Shown in pieces: positions 19,203-28,271 of a stretch of 64,000 nucleotides of DNA; within the stretch, counting starts at the first letter, position 1, and the number at the start of each line of letters is the position of its first letter. Under the pieces are notes generated by a model. The model searched no databases and was not told the origin of the DNA. It worked only from the letters and a program-made list of their open reading frames with translations. The translations under genes were made by a program, and so were the position numbers. This stretch comes from Kosakonia oryzae. GTDB taxonomy: Bacteria > Pseudomonadota > Gammaproteobacteria > Enterobacterales > Enterobacteriaceae. The stretch is taken from positions 4,588,001 to 4,652,000 of the forward strand of contig NZ_CP014007.2 of NCBI RefSeq assembly GCF_001658025.2. Direction: 5' to 3'.

Positions 19203-20308
19203 GCCGTATCCTCTTTATTAATGGGTAAGTCGTTGGCTTGTACCGCGCTAACCAGCGGCGCATCCAGCACATCATTGGCGACAGCGGCAGGCGGCACCAC
19301 GCGGGTAGCAGGAACGGGCGCGGCAACGACCTCAGGCGGCACAATAAGGGGAGCCGGCACCAGAGTATGACGAATCAGCGGCGGGGTTTCCGCCAGCAGT
19401 TTTCCCACCGTCGCGAGGAAATAACGTCCACACAGCCGGCCGATTTTATAATCATCGCGCAGCGCCGGTAAGCGGCTGCCCAGCGCCATGCTATGTAAAA
19501 GTTTCGGCGGATAGATTTCAAGTATGCGTAGTTTTCCCGGCGGCGTTTCGATAAACCGCTGAATCGCCGAATAACTTTTCTCGTGGTGCTGCACCAGGTT
19601 TACCAGCGGCTGCAAGCTACTGTCGCCCAGCCAGCGTTCCATACGTTTAAACCACTGCGGCGTGTAGTACATCTGAGAAGGCACGGTGCGGATCACCACG
19701 ATGGTTTTCGCTCCGCGCTTAGCCGCTTCCTGAACCGGGATCGCATCGCTGACGCCACCATCGAAATAGTTCACGCCATTGAGTGCCACCCCTGAACGGT
19801 AAAAACCCGGAATTGCGCTGGTCGCGCGGATCAAATCCAGCCACGTCTGGTGGGTCGGCGCAAAGTATTCCGCGGTATAGTCATCCTGGCGGCAGGCACA
19901 CATATAGAATGCTTTACCGGCATCAAAAGAACGCGCGGCAAAATCCATCGCCAGCGGCATCTGGCGGGAGGTCGAATCAACCAGCCAGTCGAGATCGATA
20001 AGGTTACCGCCGCGCACAAAGCGCACCGGATCAAAAAAGTCACGCGTGGTGGTGTAGCGCATGATCACTTTGCGGGCGTAGCCGGGCTGGTTACAGACAT
20101 AAGCCGAGAGGTTTTGCGCACCGGCAGAGGTACCAAAGTAGAGATCGAAGGGGTTAAAGTTCGCCTGCATAAACTCGTCCAGTACCCCGGCGGTGAAAAT
20201 GCCACGCTGACCTCCGCCTTCACACACCAGTGCGAGACGGCCCGGACGAAACGGTTTTATCGCCAGGGGCGCAATATTGCCCAGCGTTATTGGAATATAT
20301 TGCCCCAC
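19199..20308 (-). CDS. yjjU: YjjU, patatin-like phospholipase/esterase
   Basis: 369 residues. Seen: the patatin oxyanion loop CEGGGQRG (about 29-36), the nucleophile elbow GTSAG with Ser near 62, and the catalytic Asp in FDGGVSDAIP near 182. The tail (last 50 residues) is proline/valine-rich and longer than in E. coli YjjU (357 residues). A serine acyl hydrolase acting on lipid is inferred from family; the natural substrate is unknown. Four-base overlap with yjjV downstream. Confidence 0.9.
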   Translation of the reverse strand: MGQYIPITLGNIAPLAIKPFRPGRLALVCEGGGQRGIFTAGVLDEFMQANFNPFDLYFGTSAGAQNLSAYVCNQPGYARKVIMRYTTTRDFFDPVRFVRGGNLIDLDWLVDSTSRQMPLAMDFAARSFDAGKAFYMCACRQDDYTAEYFAPTHQTWLDLIRATSAIPGFYRSGVALNGVNYFDGGVSDAIPVQEAAKRGAKTIVVIRTVPSQMYYTPQWFKRMERWLGDSSLQPLVNLVQHHEKSYSAIQRFIETPPGKLRILEIYPPKLLHSMALGSRLPALRDDYKIGRLCGRYFLATVGKLLAETPPLIRHTLVPAPLIVPPEVVAAPVPATRVVPPAAVANDVLDAPLVSAVQANDLPINKEDTA

Positions 20309-20373
20309 CCTGCTTTCCTTTTGGCTGCGTTGTATCTGTCAAAGTAACGCAATTTCTGCCGGGCCGAAATAGT

Positions 20374-20398
20374 AAAGCCAGTCACGAGGACTGGCTTT
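20374..20398. terminator. Terminator between ytjA and yjjU
   Basis: Perfect 10-bp stem AAAGCCAGTC / GACTGGCTTT with a 5-nt loop, after the ytjA stop on the minus strand. On that strand it is followed by ACTATTT, a weak U-run. Confidence 0.75.
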
Positions 20399-20428
20399 AA
20401 TGTAAGCGAAATTTAAGCGCTAACTATG

Positions 20429-20590
20429 CTATGGACGCCGACGGCCCATAAACAGGCTGACCAGGAACAGGATGATACCGACGATAAAGACGATTTTCGC
20501 TGCACCTGCTGCCGTCCCCGCCAGACCACCAAAGCCCAGAGCGGCGGCAATTAACGCGATAACCAGAAATATAATGCCCCAACGAAACAT
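20429..20590 (-). CDS. ytjA: YtjA, small DUF1328 membrane protein
   Basis: 53 residues from the ATG at 20590 (GGAGA upstream). Seen: two hydrophobic segments (about 3-20 and 27-46) joined by a Gly/Ala-rich turn, ending in GRRRP. This is the DUF1328/YtjA family, small inner-membrane proteins often found next to osmY. Function is unknown; an envelope-stress role is inferred from the neighbour. Confidence 0.88.
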   Translation of the reverse strand: MFRWGIIFLVIALIAAALGFGGLAGTAAGAAKIVFIVGIILFLVSLFMGRRRP

Positions 20591-20679
20591 AAGACTCTCC
20601 TTTACCATAGTTAATGTCGACCGCTTGCGATGAGCGCTCAGGTTGCTCATCTGCGATGTTTTCCCGGCACGTATACGTC

Positions 20680-20699
20680 GCGCCCGTCCACGCGGGCGC
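20680..20699 (-). terminator. GC-rich hairpin downstream of osmY
   Basis: Stem GCGCCCG / CGGGCGC with a 6-nt loop in the osmY-ytjA gap. It has no U-run, so it may be an mRNA-stabilising end or a weak terminator. Confidence 0.45.
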
Positions 20700-20717
20700 T
20701 GACGTTTTCAGGAATTG

Positions 20718-21335
20718 TTACTTAACTTTTAGATCGTTTTTGACGCTTTTAACGCCCTCAATCGCTTTTGCGATACTTTCGGCGCGTTCACTTTGGGCCT
20801 GAGAATCAACCGTACCGGACAACTGCACAACGCCGTCGGTGGTTTCAACTTTCACCTTACGAGACGGTACAACGTCATCGGCCAGCAATTTGGCTTTGAT
20901 TTCACTGGTTGTAGCGGTGTCGCCCGCATAACCTTTCATTGACTGGTTTTTCCCATCACGGACATGCAGCTTGTCGCTTACCGAAGCCACACCTTCCACA
21001 CTTTTGGCCACAGAAACAGCCTGTTCGGCCTGTGCCTGGCTTTCAACGAAGCCGCTCAGCGTGACGACTTTGTTGTCCGTTTTGACGGAAATATCGGTGC
21101 TTTTAATGCTTTCATGATCCACCAGCGCCGCTTTCACTTTTGCAGTGATGGAGCTGTCATCCATGAATCCACCGACTTTAGTCATCGAGCTGTCGATTTT
21201 TTCCCCCGCGCTGGATGCGGCGTTTTGTGCTTTGTCGGTGGTGGTGTTTGCCGCAAAAGCGGAACCACTTGCCACTACAGAGCCCAGCACGACGGCCAGC
21301 AGAGTTTTAGAAATCTTCAGTTTTGTCATAGTCAT
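20718..21335 (-). CDS. osmY: OsmY, periplasmic BON-domain stress protein
   Basis: 205 residues from the ATG at 21335. Seen: a signal peptide ending GSAFA (residue 28) and two BON domains (about 57-124 and 136-203), each with the conserved VTLSG / VQLSG.V strand motif. E. coli OsmY accumulates in the periplasm under hyperosmotic stress and in stationary phase under RpoS, and acts as a chaperone for outer-membrane proteins. A conserved RpoS-like -10 element lies upstream. Confidence 0.95.
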   Translation of the reverse strand: MTMTKLKISKTLLAVVLGSVVASGSAFAANTTTDKAQNAASSAGEKIDSSMTKVGGFMDDSSITAKVKAALVDHESIKSTDISVKTDNKVVTLSGFVESQAQAEQAVSVAKSVEGVASVSDKLHVRDGKNQSMKGYAGDTATTSEIKAKLLADDVVPSRKVKVETTDGVVQLSGTVDSQAQSERAESIAKAIEGVKSVKNDLKVK

Positions 21336-21687
21336 CGATGTCGTTCCTGTTGGTTTGCCCACAATTTGGGCCGCTTGCAGCAACTCAGGCTGCTTAACTG
21401 CCGTAGCGAAAAATCACCTAATCCAGCGCCGGATAGTTGCGGATACAATGCCGCTACTTATCGGGCCGAGGCAGTTATTAATCTCCTTTAGTGAGAGTAC
21501 GGGTGGATAAAAGACTATTAAACACGCAATGAACAGGACTTTTACCCACCCGAAATGTCATCACTTTGTTAAATATAGAACACTATCGATAAAAATCCTG
21601 GCTCACAGGTTAAAAAACGAACAGAGAGGGGAAAAAGAGTGGGTTTTAAGAACATTCCGCAAGGGGCTAAAAAGACAGGAAAAGTGC
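21336..21687. other. osmY promoter region and prfC trailer
   Basis: About 350 bp without a gene. The osmY side holds a candidate RpoS-type -10, CTATCC (minus strand, 21431-21436), in an AACTATCCGGCGCTGG context that resembles the E. coli osmY promoter as I recall it. No other structured element was seen until the prfC hairpin. Confidence 0.4.
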
Positions 21688-21713
21688 CGGAGCACGGCGA
21701 ATACCGTGCTCCG
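21688..21713 (-). terminator. Terminator of prfC
   Basis: Perfect 10-bp stem CGGAGCACGG / CCGTGCTCCG with a 6-nt loop, 8 bp after the prfC stop, followed on the minus strand by GCACTTTTCC. Confidence 0.8.
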
Positions 21714-21720
21714 AGGGGGA

Positions 21721-23310
21721 TTAATGCTCGCGAGTTTTATGGAAAGTCACTTCCGGATAGCGTTCCTGCGTCAGGTTCAGGTTCACCATCGTCGGCGCGA
21801 TATAGGTCAGGTTATCGCCGCCATCCAGCGCCAGCTGGATCTCGTTCTTACGCTTGAACTCTTCGAATTTCTTCACGTCGCTGCTTTCAACCCAGCGCGC
21901 CGTCGCCACGTTAACGGATTCATACACCGCTTCGACGTTGTACTCGCTTTTCAGGCGCGACACGACGACGTCAAACTGCAACACACCGACTGCGCCCACG
22001 ATCAGATCGTTGTTGGCGATGGGCCGGAATACCTGCACCGCGCCCTCTTCTGAAAGCTGCACCAGGCCTTTCAGCAACTGTTTTTGCTTCAGCGGATCGC
22101 GCAGACGGATACGGCGGAACAGCTCCGGGGCGAAGTTCGGAATACCGGTGAACTTCATCATTTCGCCCTGAGTAAAGGTATCGCCAATCTGAATGGTGCC
22201 GTGGTTGTGCAGCCCGATGATGTCGCCTGGATAAGCTTCTTCAACGTGAGAACGGTCGCCGGCCATAAAGGTCAGCGCGTCAGAGATCACCACATCTTTA
22301 CCGGTGCGCACCTGACGCAGCTTCATCCCTTTTTCGTATTTGCCTGACACCACGCGCATAAATGCGACGCGGTCGCGGTGTTTCGGATCCATATTCGCCT
22401 GGATCTTGAAGACGAAGCCGGTAAATTTGCTGTCGTCCGCTTTCACTTCGCGCAGATCCGTTTGACGCGGCATGGGCGCTGGCGCCCACTCAACCAGACC
22501 GTCCAGCATATGGTCAACGCCAAAGTTACCCAGCGCAGTACCGAAGAAGACCGGAGTGATTTCACCGCTCAGGAACAGCTCTTTATCGAACTCGTTGGAT
22601 GCGCCCTGTACCAGTTCCAGCTCATCACGCAGTTGCTGCGCCAGATCTTCACCCACCGCTTTGTCGAGATCCGGGTTGTTCAGCCCTTTAACGATACGCA
22701 CTTCCTGAATCGTATGGCCCTGCCCGGTCTGATAAAGATAGGTTTCATCTTTATAAAGATGGTAAACGCCTTTAAATAGCTTACCGCAGCCAATCGGCCA
22801 GGTGATGGGCGCACAGGCGATCTTCAGCTCGTTTTCCACTTCATCCAGCAATTCCATAGGATCGCGGATGTCACGGTCGAGTTTGTTCATAAAGGTCAGG
22901 ATCGGCGTATCGCGCAGACGGGTCACCTCCATCAGCTTGCGGGTTCGATCTTCTACACCTTTTGCCGCATCGATAACCATCAGGCAGCAGTCCACCGCCG
23001 TTAATGTACGGTAGGTATCTTCGGAGAAGTCTTCGTGCCCCGGGGTATCCAGCAGATTCACCAGACATTCGCGATACGGGAATTGCATCACGGAAGTGGT
23101 GATGGAGATCCCACGCTGTTTTTCCATCTCCATCCAGTCGGATTTCGCATGCTGGCTGGAGCCGCGACCTTTTACCGTACCGGCGGTCTGAATTGCCTGT
23201 CCGAACAGCAAGACCTTTTCGGTGATGGTGGTTTTACCCGCATCGGGGTGCGAGATGATGGCGAACGTACGGCGCTTCGCCACCTCTTGTAAATAAGGAG
23301 ACAACGTCAT
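21721..23310 (-). CDS. prfC: PrfC, peptide chain release factor RF3
   Basis: 529 residues, the E. coli length. A GTPase that ejects RF1/RF2 from the ribosome after peptide release. Seen: G1 SHPDAGKTT near 20-28, the switch region GISIT, G3 DTPGHEDF near 88-95, G4 NKLDRD near 142-147, followed by EF-G-like domains II and III. It stands alone, with yjjG upstream on the same strand and its own terminator. Confidence 0.97.
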   Translation of the reverse strand: MTLSPYLQEVAKRRTFAIISHPDAGKTTITEKVLLFGQAIQTAGTVKGRGSSQHAKSDWMEMEKQRGISITTSVMQFPYRECLVNLLDTPGHEDFSEDTYRTLTAVDCCLMVIDAAKGVEDRTRKLMEVTRLRDTPILTFMNKLDRDIRDPMELLDEVENELKIACAPITWPIGCGKLFKGVYHLYKDETYLYQTGQGHTIQEVRIVKGLNNPDLDKAVGEDLAQQLRDELELVQGASNEFDKELFLSGEITPVFFGTALGNFGVDHMLDGLVEWAPAPMPRQTDLREVKADDSKFTGFVFKIQANMDPKHRDRVAFMRVVSGKYEKGMKLRQVRTGKDVVISDALTFMAGDRSHVEEAYPGDIIGLHNHGTIQIGDTFTQGEMMKFTGIPNFAPELFRRIRLRDPLKQKQLLKGLVQLSEEGAVQVFRPIANNDLIVGAVGVLQFDVVVSRLKSEYNVEAVYESVNVATARWVESSDVKKFEEFKRKNEIQLALDGGDNLTYIAPTMVNLNLTQERYPEVTFHKTREH

Positions 23311-23402
23311 AATAAAAATCTTCTGTGTAATTGCGCGGCTTCAGGCCACGCGATGAAATACGAAAAATGCGGCTATTGTACTCAACAGCGAAGTGCAGAC
23401 AA

Positions 23403-24080
23403 TCAATGTTTACACAGGCGTTGCTCCAGTTCGTTCAGGGACGTTACGGTCCAGGTCGGGTTAATGCCTTCAGGCAGTGCGCGATTGTGCGCATTTAGCC
23501 AGCAGGTGGACAGCCCGGCGTTGATGCCGCCCAGAATGTCAGATTCTGCCGTATCGCCCACCATCATGACGCGATCGCGATCCGGGTTGCCGGCCAGTTG
23601 TAGCGCGTGATCGAAGATGCGGCGATCGGGCTTGGCGACACCGACTTCTTCGGAGATCACCAATAAATCAAAATAGTCACGTAAGCCGGTGCGTTCCAGG
23701 CGGATTTGCTGCAACGCGGTAAAACCGTTGGTAATGATACCCAGCTTCGCCCTGCCTTTCAGGCTGTCGAGCAGCGAAACGGCGCCCGGCAGCGGAGCGC
23801 AAATCTCAGCCATCGCATTAAGAAACGCCTCGTTCAGCGAACCCGCCGGAACGTTCAGGCGCTCAGACCAGCCCTGAAAACGGCGGTGTTGCAGTTGCAG
23901 TGCGGTGATGGCGCCATTCTGGTAATCAACCCACAGTGGCTTATTAACTGACTGATACTCAAGAAAATCCTGGTCGGTGAATGTCACGCTATAGTCAAGA
24001 AACATCCGTTGTAAGCCGCCAAACGCATCAAAAGTGAACAGCGTTTCGTCAGCATCAAAGAGTATCCAGTCCCATTTCAT
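23403..24080 (-). CDS. yjjG: YjjG, HAD-family pyrimidine nucleotidase
   Basis: 225 residues, the E. coli length. It hydrolyses dUMP, dTMP and non-canonical pyrimidine nucleoside monophosphates, a house-cleaning role. Seen: HAD motif I DADETLF (9-15), motif II TNGF near 117, motif III lysine in GVAKPD near 151, and motif [10 protein letters not shown] near 178. It is downstream of rimI by 12 bp and probably cotranscribed with holD-rimI. Confidence 0.95.
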   Translation of the reverse strand: MKWDWILFDADETLFTFDAFGGLQRMFLDYSVTFTDQDFLEYQSVNKPLWVDYQNGAITALQLQHRRFQGWSERLNVPAGSLNEAFLNAMAEICAPLPGAVSLLDSLKGRAKLGIITNGFTALQQIRLERTGLRDYFDLLVISEEVGVAKPDRRIFDHALQLAGNPDRDRVMMVGDTAESDILGGINAGLSTCWLNAHNRALPEGINPTWTVTSLNELEQRLCKH

Positions 24081-24092
24081 TACATCACCTTT

Positions 24093-24533
24093 TTAAATTG
24101 ACAGGGCCATCACTATCGCGTCTTCACGGCCGTTGGCGGTGGGATAGTAATTGCGGCGGATTGTCGCCTCGTTAAAACCTAAACTTTCATACAGTGCAAT
24201 CGCGCCCACGTTGGAAGCGCGCACTTCCAGCCACAGGGTTAATACTTCGCGGGCTTCCAGCTCGCGGATCAGATGTTCCAGCAACTGGCGGCCAAACCCT
24301 TTCCGTTGCCAGGCAGGATCAACCGCGATGTTGAACAATGTGGCTTCATCCAGCACAACCTGCGTAATGGCAAAAGCCGCCATCTCATCGCCCACCATCA
24401 GCCGGTAGTTGAGGTAGCGCTCCCCTTGATTGCTGGCGAAGGTCTTTTCGCTCCAGGGGAAGGCGTGCGCCCGTGTTTCAATCTGGTATGCGCGGGCTAA
24501 ATCAGCCGTGCTGAGGGAAGAAATCGTGTTCAT
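24093..24533 (-). CDS. rimI: RimI, N-alpha-acetyltransferase of ribosomal protein bS18
   Basis: 146 residues from ATG 24533, giving a start MNTISSL like E. coli RimI. A GNAT enzyme that acetylates the N-terminus of S18 from acetyl-CoA. Seen: the acetyl-CoA loop (Q/R)(R/K)GFGRQLLEHL near 77-87, ALYESLGF near 116, and the C-terminal NYYP. The 5' end overlaps the 3' end of holD by 32 bp, so the two are translated from one mRNA in different frames. Confidence 0.94.
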   Translation of the reverse strand: MNTISSLSTADLARAYQIETRAHAFPWSEKTFASNQGERYLNYRLMVGDEMAAFAITQVVLDEATLFNIAVDPAWQRKGFGRQLLEHLIRELEAREVLTLWLEVRASNVGAIALYESLGFNEATIRRNYYPTANGREDAIVMALSI

Positions 24534-24915
24534 GTTCGCAGATTTGTTGCCATAACGCGGCGCGTGCCGCAGGGTTAGCGCGTAATTCATCCACGCCGGG
24601 CGTTGCGACCTGTGCGCCCGGCAGCGACTGCGGTTCATCGACGCCCAGCCACCAACTATTGCACTGGCTGCCCGGCGGCAGCATCGCGACGCGATCCGGC
24701 GTCAACTGTAATACCTGATCCGCCGTAACAGTAAGCGCACTCAGTACGTCGCTCACCAGCGGATCGGCAAGCATCGGCGGTTCGGAAGCGACCATCACCA
24801 GACGAATATGCGCAGGTAGCGAAATAGCGATTTCGCCCTGCAACACCGCCGGGCGTCGCAAGCTCCACTGAGTAATGCCCAGTTGCTGTAATTGCCAGTC
24901 GCGTCGGGAAGTCAT
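24502..24915 (-). CDS. holD: HolD, DNA polymerase III psi subunit
   Basis: 137 residues from ATG 24915, the E. coli length (the frame is open 21 codons upstream without family support). Psi binds chi (HolC) and links the clamp loader to SSB. Seen: the conserved N-terminal MTSRRDWQLQQLGI segment that contacts the clamp-loader collar, and the C-terminal WQQICEHEHDFFP. It is divergent from rsmC and overlaps rimI by 32 bp. Confidence 0.95.
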   Translation of the reverse strand: MTSRRDWQLQQLGITQWSLRRPAVLQGEIAISLPAHIRLVMVASEPPMLADPLVSDVLSALTVTADQVLQLTPDRVAMLPPGSQCNSWWLGVDEPQSLPGAQVATPGVDELRANPAARAALWQQICEHEHDFFPQHG

Positions 24916-25055
24916 AGCGAAACACTCCTGTGTGTCAGGCGCGCAAATATAGCAAACCCGGCGAAAATTCGCCATCAACGACGTTCGTCAACAAAGAGGC
25001 AGTTTGCAGGATAACGTGTATAATCGCCGCCTGAATTAAACGAGGAACCCCATTC

Positions 25056-26084
25056 ATGTCTGCTTTTACCCCGGCAAGTGAAGTCTTGCTGCGCCACAGT
25101 GACGATTTCGAAACCAACCGCATTCTGTTTGCCGGTGATTTGCAGGATGACCTGCCCGCTCGTCTGGAGACGGCTGAAAGCCGTGCGTGGACGCAACAGT
25201 TTCACCAATGGCAAACCTTAAGCCAGCAGATGGGCGAACGCGCCTGCTACAGCCTGGTCGCTGACAGCGAGACGGTCGGCGAGGTCGATACGCTGATCTA
25301 TTACTGGCCCAAAAACAAACCTGAAGCTCAGTTTCAATTAATGAACCTGCTGTCGCTGCTGCCAGTGGGCTGCGATATTTTCGTCGTCGGCGAAAACCGT
25401 AGCGGCGTACGAAGCGCCGAGCAGATGCTGGCTGCGTATTGCCCGCTTAACAAAATAGACAGCGCGCGTCGTTGCGGCCTGTATTACGGCCGCCTGGAGA
25501 AGAAATCTGACTTTGATGCGAATGGTTTCTGGGGCGAGTATGCGCTGGGCGTTCTGACGATCAAAACCCTACCGGGCGTCTTTAGCCGTGACGGATTAGA
25601 TGTGGGCAGCCAGTTGTTGCTCTCGACCCTGACGCCGCACACGAAGGGCAAAGTGCTGGATGTTGGCTGCGGCGCCGGTGTGCTGGCGGCAGTACTGGCG
25701 AGCCATTCGCCGAAAGTGCGTTTAACCCTGTGCGATGTTTCCGCTCCGGCGGTAGAAGCCAGCCGCGCGACGCTTGCCGCCAATGGCTTTGAAGGAGAGG
25801 TCTTTGCCAGCAATGTCTTCTCCGAAGTCACTGGTCGCTTCGATATGATTATCTCCAATCCGCCGTTCCACGATGGCCTGCAAACCAGTCTTGAAGCCGC
25901 GCAGACATTGATACGCGGCGCGGTGCGCCATCTGAACAGCGGCGGCGAGCTGCGCATTGTCGCTAACGCCTTCCTGCCGTACCCGGACCTATTAGATCAG
26001 ACCTTCGGTTTCCATGAAGTGCTCGCCCAGACCGGACGTTTCAAGGTTTACCGCACAGTGATGACGCGCCAGGCGTTGAAATAA
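25056..26084 (+). CDS. rsmC: RsmC, 16S rRNA m2G1207 methyltransferase
   Basis: 342 residues, one less than E. coli RsmC. It methylates G1207 in helix 34 of 16S rRNA within the 30S subunit. Seen: a degenerate N-terminal methyltransferase-like half, and a catalytic C-terminal half with SAM-binding [12 protein letters not shown] (about 199-210) and the base-binding NPPFHDG motif near 267. It is followed by a GC-rich terminator. Confidence 0.96.
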   Translation: MSAFTPASEVLLRHSDDFETNRILFAGDLQDDLPARLETAESRAWTQQFHQWQTLSQQMGERACYSLVADSETVGEVDTLIYYWPKNKPEAQFQLMNLLSLLPVGCDIFVVGENRSGVRSAEQMLAAYCPLNKIDSARRCGLYYGRLEKKSDFDANGFWGEYALGVLTIKTLPGVFSRDGLDVGSQLLLSTLTPHTKGKVLDVGCGAGVLAAVLASHSPKVRLTLCDVSAPAVEASRATLAANGFEGEVFASNVFSEVTGRFDMIISNPPFHDGLQTSLEAAQTLIRGAVRHLNSGGELRIVANAFLPYPDLLDQTFGFHEVLAQTGRFKVYRTVMTRQALK

Positions 26085-26094
26085 TCGCTATTCT

Positions 26095-26117
26095 CCCGGC
26101 GATCGCCATTCGCCGGG
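26095..26117 (+). terminator. Terminator after rsmC
   Basis: Stem CCCGGCGA / TCGCCGGG with a 7-nt loop, 10 bp after the rsmC stop. The tail is TCTCTCC rather than pure T. Confidence 0.65.
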
Positions 26118-26185
26118 TCTCTCCGGTTTACCCATTCATAGCGCCCATTTTTGCAGCAATCAGTGTTGCTCTCAGCAATTAACTA

Positions 26186-26213
26186 TTGACGAAAAGTTGA
26201 AAACATCTAGAAT
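26186..26213 (+). promoter_or_regulatory. Promoter of the tRNA-Leu operon
   Basis: TTGACG (26186-26191) and TAGAAT (26208-26213) separated by 16 bp, followed by the GC-rich discriminator GCGCCTCC typical of stringently controlled stable-RNA promoters. Confidence 0.85.
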
Positions 26214-26254
26214 GCGCCTCCGTGGTAACGATACTTCAACGGTATCGATGGTAT

Positions 26255-26341
26255 GCGAAGGTGGCGGAATTGGTAGACGCGCTAGCTTCAGGTGTTAGTG
26301 TCCTTACGGACGTGGGGGTTCAAGTCCCCCCCCTCGCACCA
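26255..26341 (+). tRNA. leuQ: tRNA-Leu (CAG), first of three
   Basis: 87 nt including the encoded CCA. Acceptor stem GCGAAGG pairs with the 3' CCTCGC side, the anticodon loop is CTTCAGGTG (anticodon CAG, reads CUG), and the long class II variable arm is GTCC TTAC GGAC. It appears identical to E. coli tRNA-Leu1. The symbol assumes the K-12 order leuQ-leuP-leuV. Confidence 0.96.
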
Positions 26342-26369
26342 TAAACCACGCAGATATCGCTCGCACTGT

Positions 26370-26456
26370 GCGAAGGTGGCGGAATTGGTAGACGCGCTAG
26401 CTTCAGGTGTTAGTGTTCTTACGGACGTGGGGGTTCAAGTCCCCCCCCTCGCACCA
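26370..26456 (+). tRNA. leuP: tRNA-Leu (CAG), second of three
   Basis: 87 nt with CCA; same acceptor, anticodon and T arm as the first copy. One base differs: the variable arm is GTTC instead of GTCC, replacing a C-G pair with a U-G wobble. Spacer from the first copy is 28 bp. Confidence 0.95.
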
Positions 26457-26488
26457 ACGAGGCGATATCTAAAAAGTAAGATGACTGT

Positions 26489-26575
26489 GCGAAGGTGGCG
26501 GAATTGGTAGACGCGCTAGCTTCAGGTGTTAGTGTCCTTACGGACGTGGGGGTTCAAGTCCCCCCCCTCGCACCA
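26489..26575 (+). tRNA. leuV: tRNA-Leu (CAG), third of three
   Basis: 87 nt with CCA, identical to the first copy. Spacer from the second copy is 32 bp. The three copies share the single upstream promoter. No clear terminator hairpin follows. Confidence 0.95.
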
Positions 26576-26608
26576 GATATCTTATACTCTCCCTGTATGA
26601 CTCCTCTG

Positions 26609-26848
26609 TTACATCATCATTTTCAAATTCAGCAGCATCATTATCATTCCCCCAACCAGCGCAACACCCGAAGGCAATAAAACAAAATGTCGTAACTGCT
26701 TATGGTAAAGCATTGCCGGAGTCAGCAATAAACCCAACAAAATCACCATTCTCCATGCGTCGATCGAAAGATCAGCCAGTGCCAGAACAACAACAATGAT
26801 GCCCGGTAAGACGATCCCCCAACCACTTCCCAGCACTCGCTGCAACAT
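26609..26848 (-). CDS. yjjZ: YjjZ-like DUF1435 small membrane protein
   Basis: 79 residues from ATG 26848. Seen: three hydrophobic stretches (about 8-26, 32-44, 56-75) with LYHKQLRH between the last two. It resembles the DUF1435 family, including E. coli YjjZ, an iron-repressed gene at the same locus; the symbol is by family and position. A near-consensus Fur box lies 19 bp upstream of the start. Function unknown. Confidence 0.72.
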   Translation of the reverse strand: MLQRVLGSGWGIVLPGIIVVVLALADLSIDAWRMVILLGLLLTPAMLYHKQLRHFVLLPSGVALVGGMIMMLLNLKMMM

Positions 26849-26866
26849 GTTTTTATCTCTGATATC

Positions 26867-26885
26867 GATAATGATAACCAATATC
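26867..26885. promoter_or_regulatory. Fur box upstream of yjjZ
   Basis: GATAATGATAACCAATATC matches the 19-bp Fur consensus at 17 positions. It sits immediately upstream of yjjZ, so iron repression of that gene is expected. Confidence 0.85.
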
Positions 26886-27103
26886 ATATGACATGATTTC
26901 TCATTTGTCTGCATGTTGCCGATACCACAGTATGAAGATCGCTCATCTTCTGATGACAGACATTCCTTAAGGTGATAAATTAAGCGCTACTTAAATAAAA
27001 ATCCAAATCACTAATTTTTCGCGATGACTGTTTCCTCGCGTTATTTCTTTTCTTATCGACTCACTGCGTAATGTACATTGCGGATAAATAACGATTTTTA
27101 GGT

Positions 27104-28168
27104 ATGACATTACAAACCTGGCAATCTCTGTGTAACAAGAGATATCGATTGTCTCTGCGACTCTTCTTGCTGCTCAATGCACTCTCAGCAATGTTCGCCA
27201 TGGCTTTGCCGCTCTATAACCTGCGCGCCTTCACGCTGCCAGCGTGTATTATTTTTGTGGTGAGTGTCATGTTGCCCGTATGGCACAAATACTATCCGAA
27301 AAAGAAAGTCAGTATCCCATTGATTTCTCTTATGTTTGGCAGCCTTTGGGCATGGCATGTGATCGTGAGAAGCGGTTTACTCCAGCACAATGCCTCATCG
27401 TATTTGTTGATCGCGCTATTGAATGTTCTTTTTATTGGGTCGATTGCTTTTTCTAATAACATTGCCGCATTTCTGCTGCACTCATTGCCGGTATTCGCCG
27501 CTTGTCTCTATTTCTCCGGATCGGAGAGCGAGCTCCGATTAATATTTAGTTTTGCTTTGCCGGTATTAGGTATCTCCATACAACATGCGATTCAGAAGCG
27601 TAATGATAATTTCGCTCAGGCATTAATGAACCGTTTAATGCAGGAACGGAAAACCCTGAATGATTTGAGCATGCTGGATCCCCTTACCGGGTTATATAAC
27701 CGCCGTGGCCTACAATCCAAAATCGATAACCTGTTGGCACTGGATGATAGTTCGCGGTTTGTGCTGCTGCTGGATATTGACCACTTCAAGGCTTATAACG
27801 ACCACTACGGCCATATGATGGGCGATCAGGCGCTGATTCGCGTCTCTGCTGCACTGCGTGATGCCGTGCGTTCCCGCGATATCGTCGCGCGCTTTGGCGG
27901 TGAAGAATTCATGATCCTGATGAATAATACCGATCTGGAACATGCGCGCCTGGCTGCCGAGCGCATTCGTCAGAAAGTGTACGATCTGAAGATCCCACAT
28001 ATGTTTAATGAAAGTGTCGCCACAAATGTCACTGTCAGCATTGGTATTGCGCCGTTGCTGGATGACAATATCGACGCCGCCATTGAGCGGGCAGATAAAG
28101 CGTTATACGAAGCCAAGCATTTGGGCCGCAACAATATTCTGGTCAGCGGGGAATTGCGCCTCGCCTGA
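27104..28168 (+). CDS. Membrane-anchored diguanylate cyclase (GGDEF)
   Basis: 354 residues. Seen: about five hydrophobic segments in residues 17-160, a short helical linker, and a GGDEF domain (about 185-350) with the active-site GGEEF (265-269), DPLTGLYNRRG (192-202), DIDHFKAYND (224-233) and an inhibitory RxxD I-site (RSRD, 256-259). All residues for c-di-GMP synthesis and product inhibition are present, so an active enzyme is likely. The membrane sensor part is not matched to a named domain. E. coli K-12 has no such gene between the leu tRNAs and fhuF. Confidence 0.88.
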   Translation: MTLQTWQSLCNKRYRLSLRLFLLLNALSAMFAMALPLYNLRAFTLPACIIFVVSVMLPVWHKYYPKKKVSIPLISLMFGSLWAWHVIVRSGLLQHNASSYLLIALLNVLFIGSIAFSNNIAAFLLHSLPVFAACLYFSGSESELRLIFSFALPVLGISIQHAIQKRNDNFAQALMNRLMQERKTLNDLSMLDPLTGLYNRRGLQSKIDNLLALDDSSRFVLLLDIDHFKAYNDHYGHMMGDQALIRVSAALRDAVRSRDIVARFGGEEFMILMNNTDLEHARLAAERIRQKVYDLKIPHMFNESVATNVTVSIGIAPLLDDNIDAAIERADKALYEAKHLGRNNILVSGELRLA

Positions 28169-28224
28169 GGCGTAGCCGCGCTAACTTTACGATAAAAATC
28201 TTGCTATCGATTTTACCTCTGGCT

Positions 28225-28250
28225 AGGATTAGCAATCATTATCATTTAGA
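28225..28250. promoter_or_regulatory. Fur box upstream of fhuF
   Basis: AATCATTATCATTTAGAT, an array of the hexamers (ATCATT, ATCATT) that make up Fur sites, 22 bp before the fhuF start. The full 19-mer match is weaker than at yjjZ (about 12 of 19), but the ATCATTATC half is perfect. Confidence 0.7.
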
Positions 28251-28271
28251 TTCTGAAATCCAGCTGGCGCC

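Noticed and set aside
26255-26575. Three near-identical direct repeats as a possible CRISPR-like array
   Set aside because: Each 87-bp unit folds as tRNA-Leu with CCA; spacers are too short and irregular.
26292-26680. Short open frames over the tRNA-Leu genes
   Set aside because: They translate tRNA sequence (repeated AELVDALASGVS) and are not genes.
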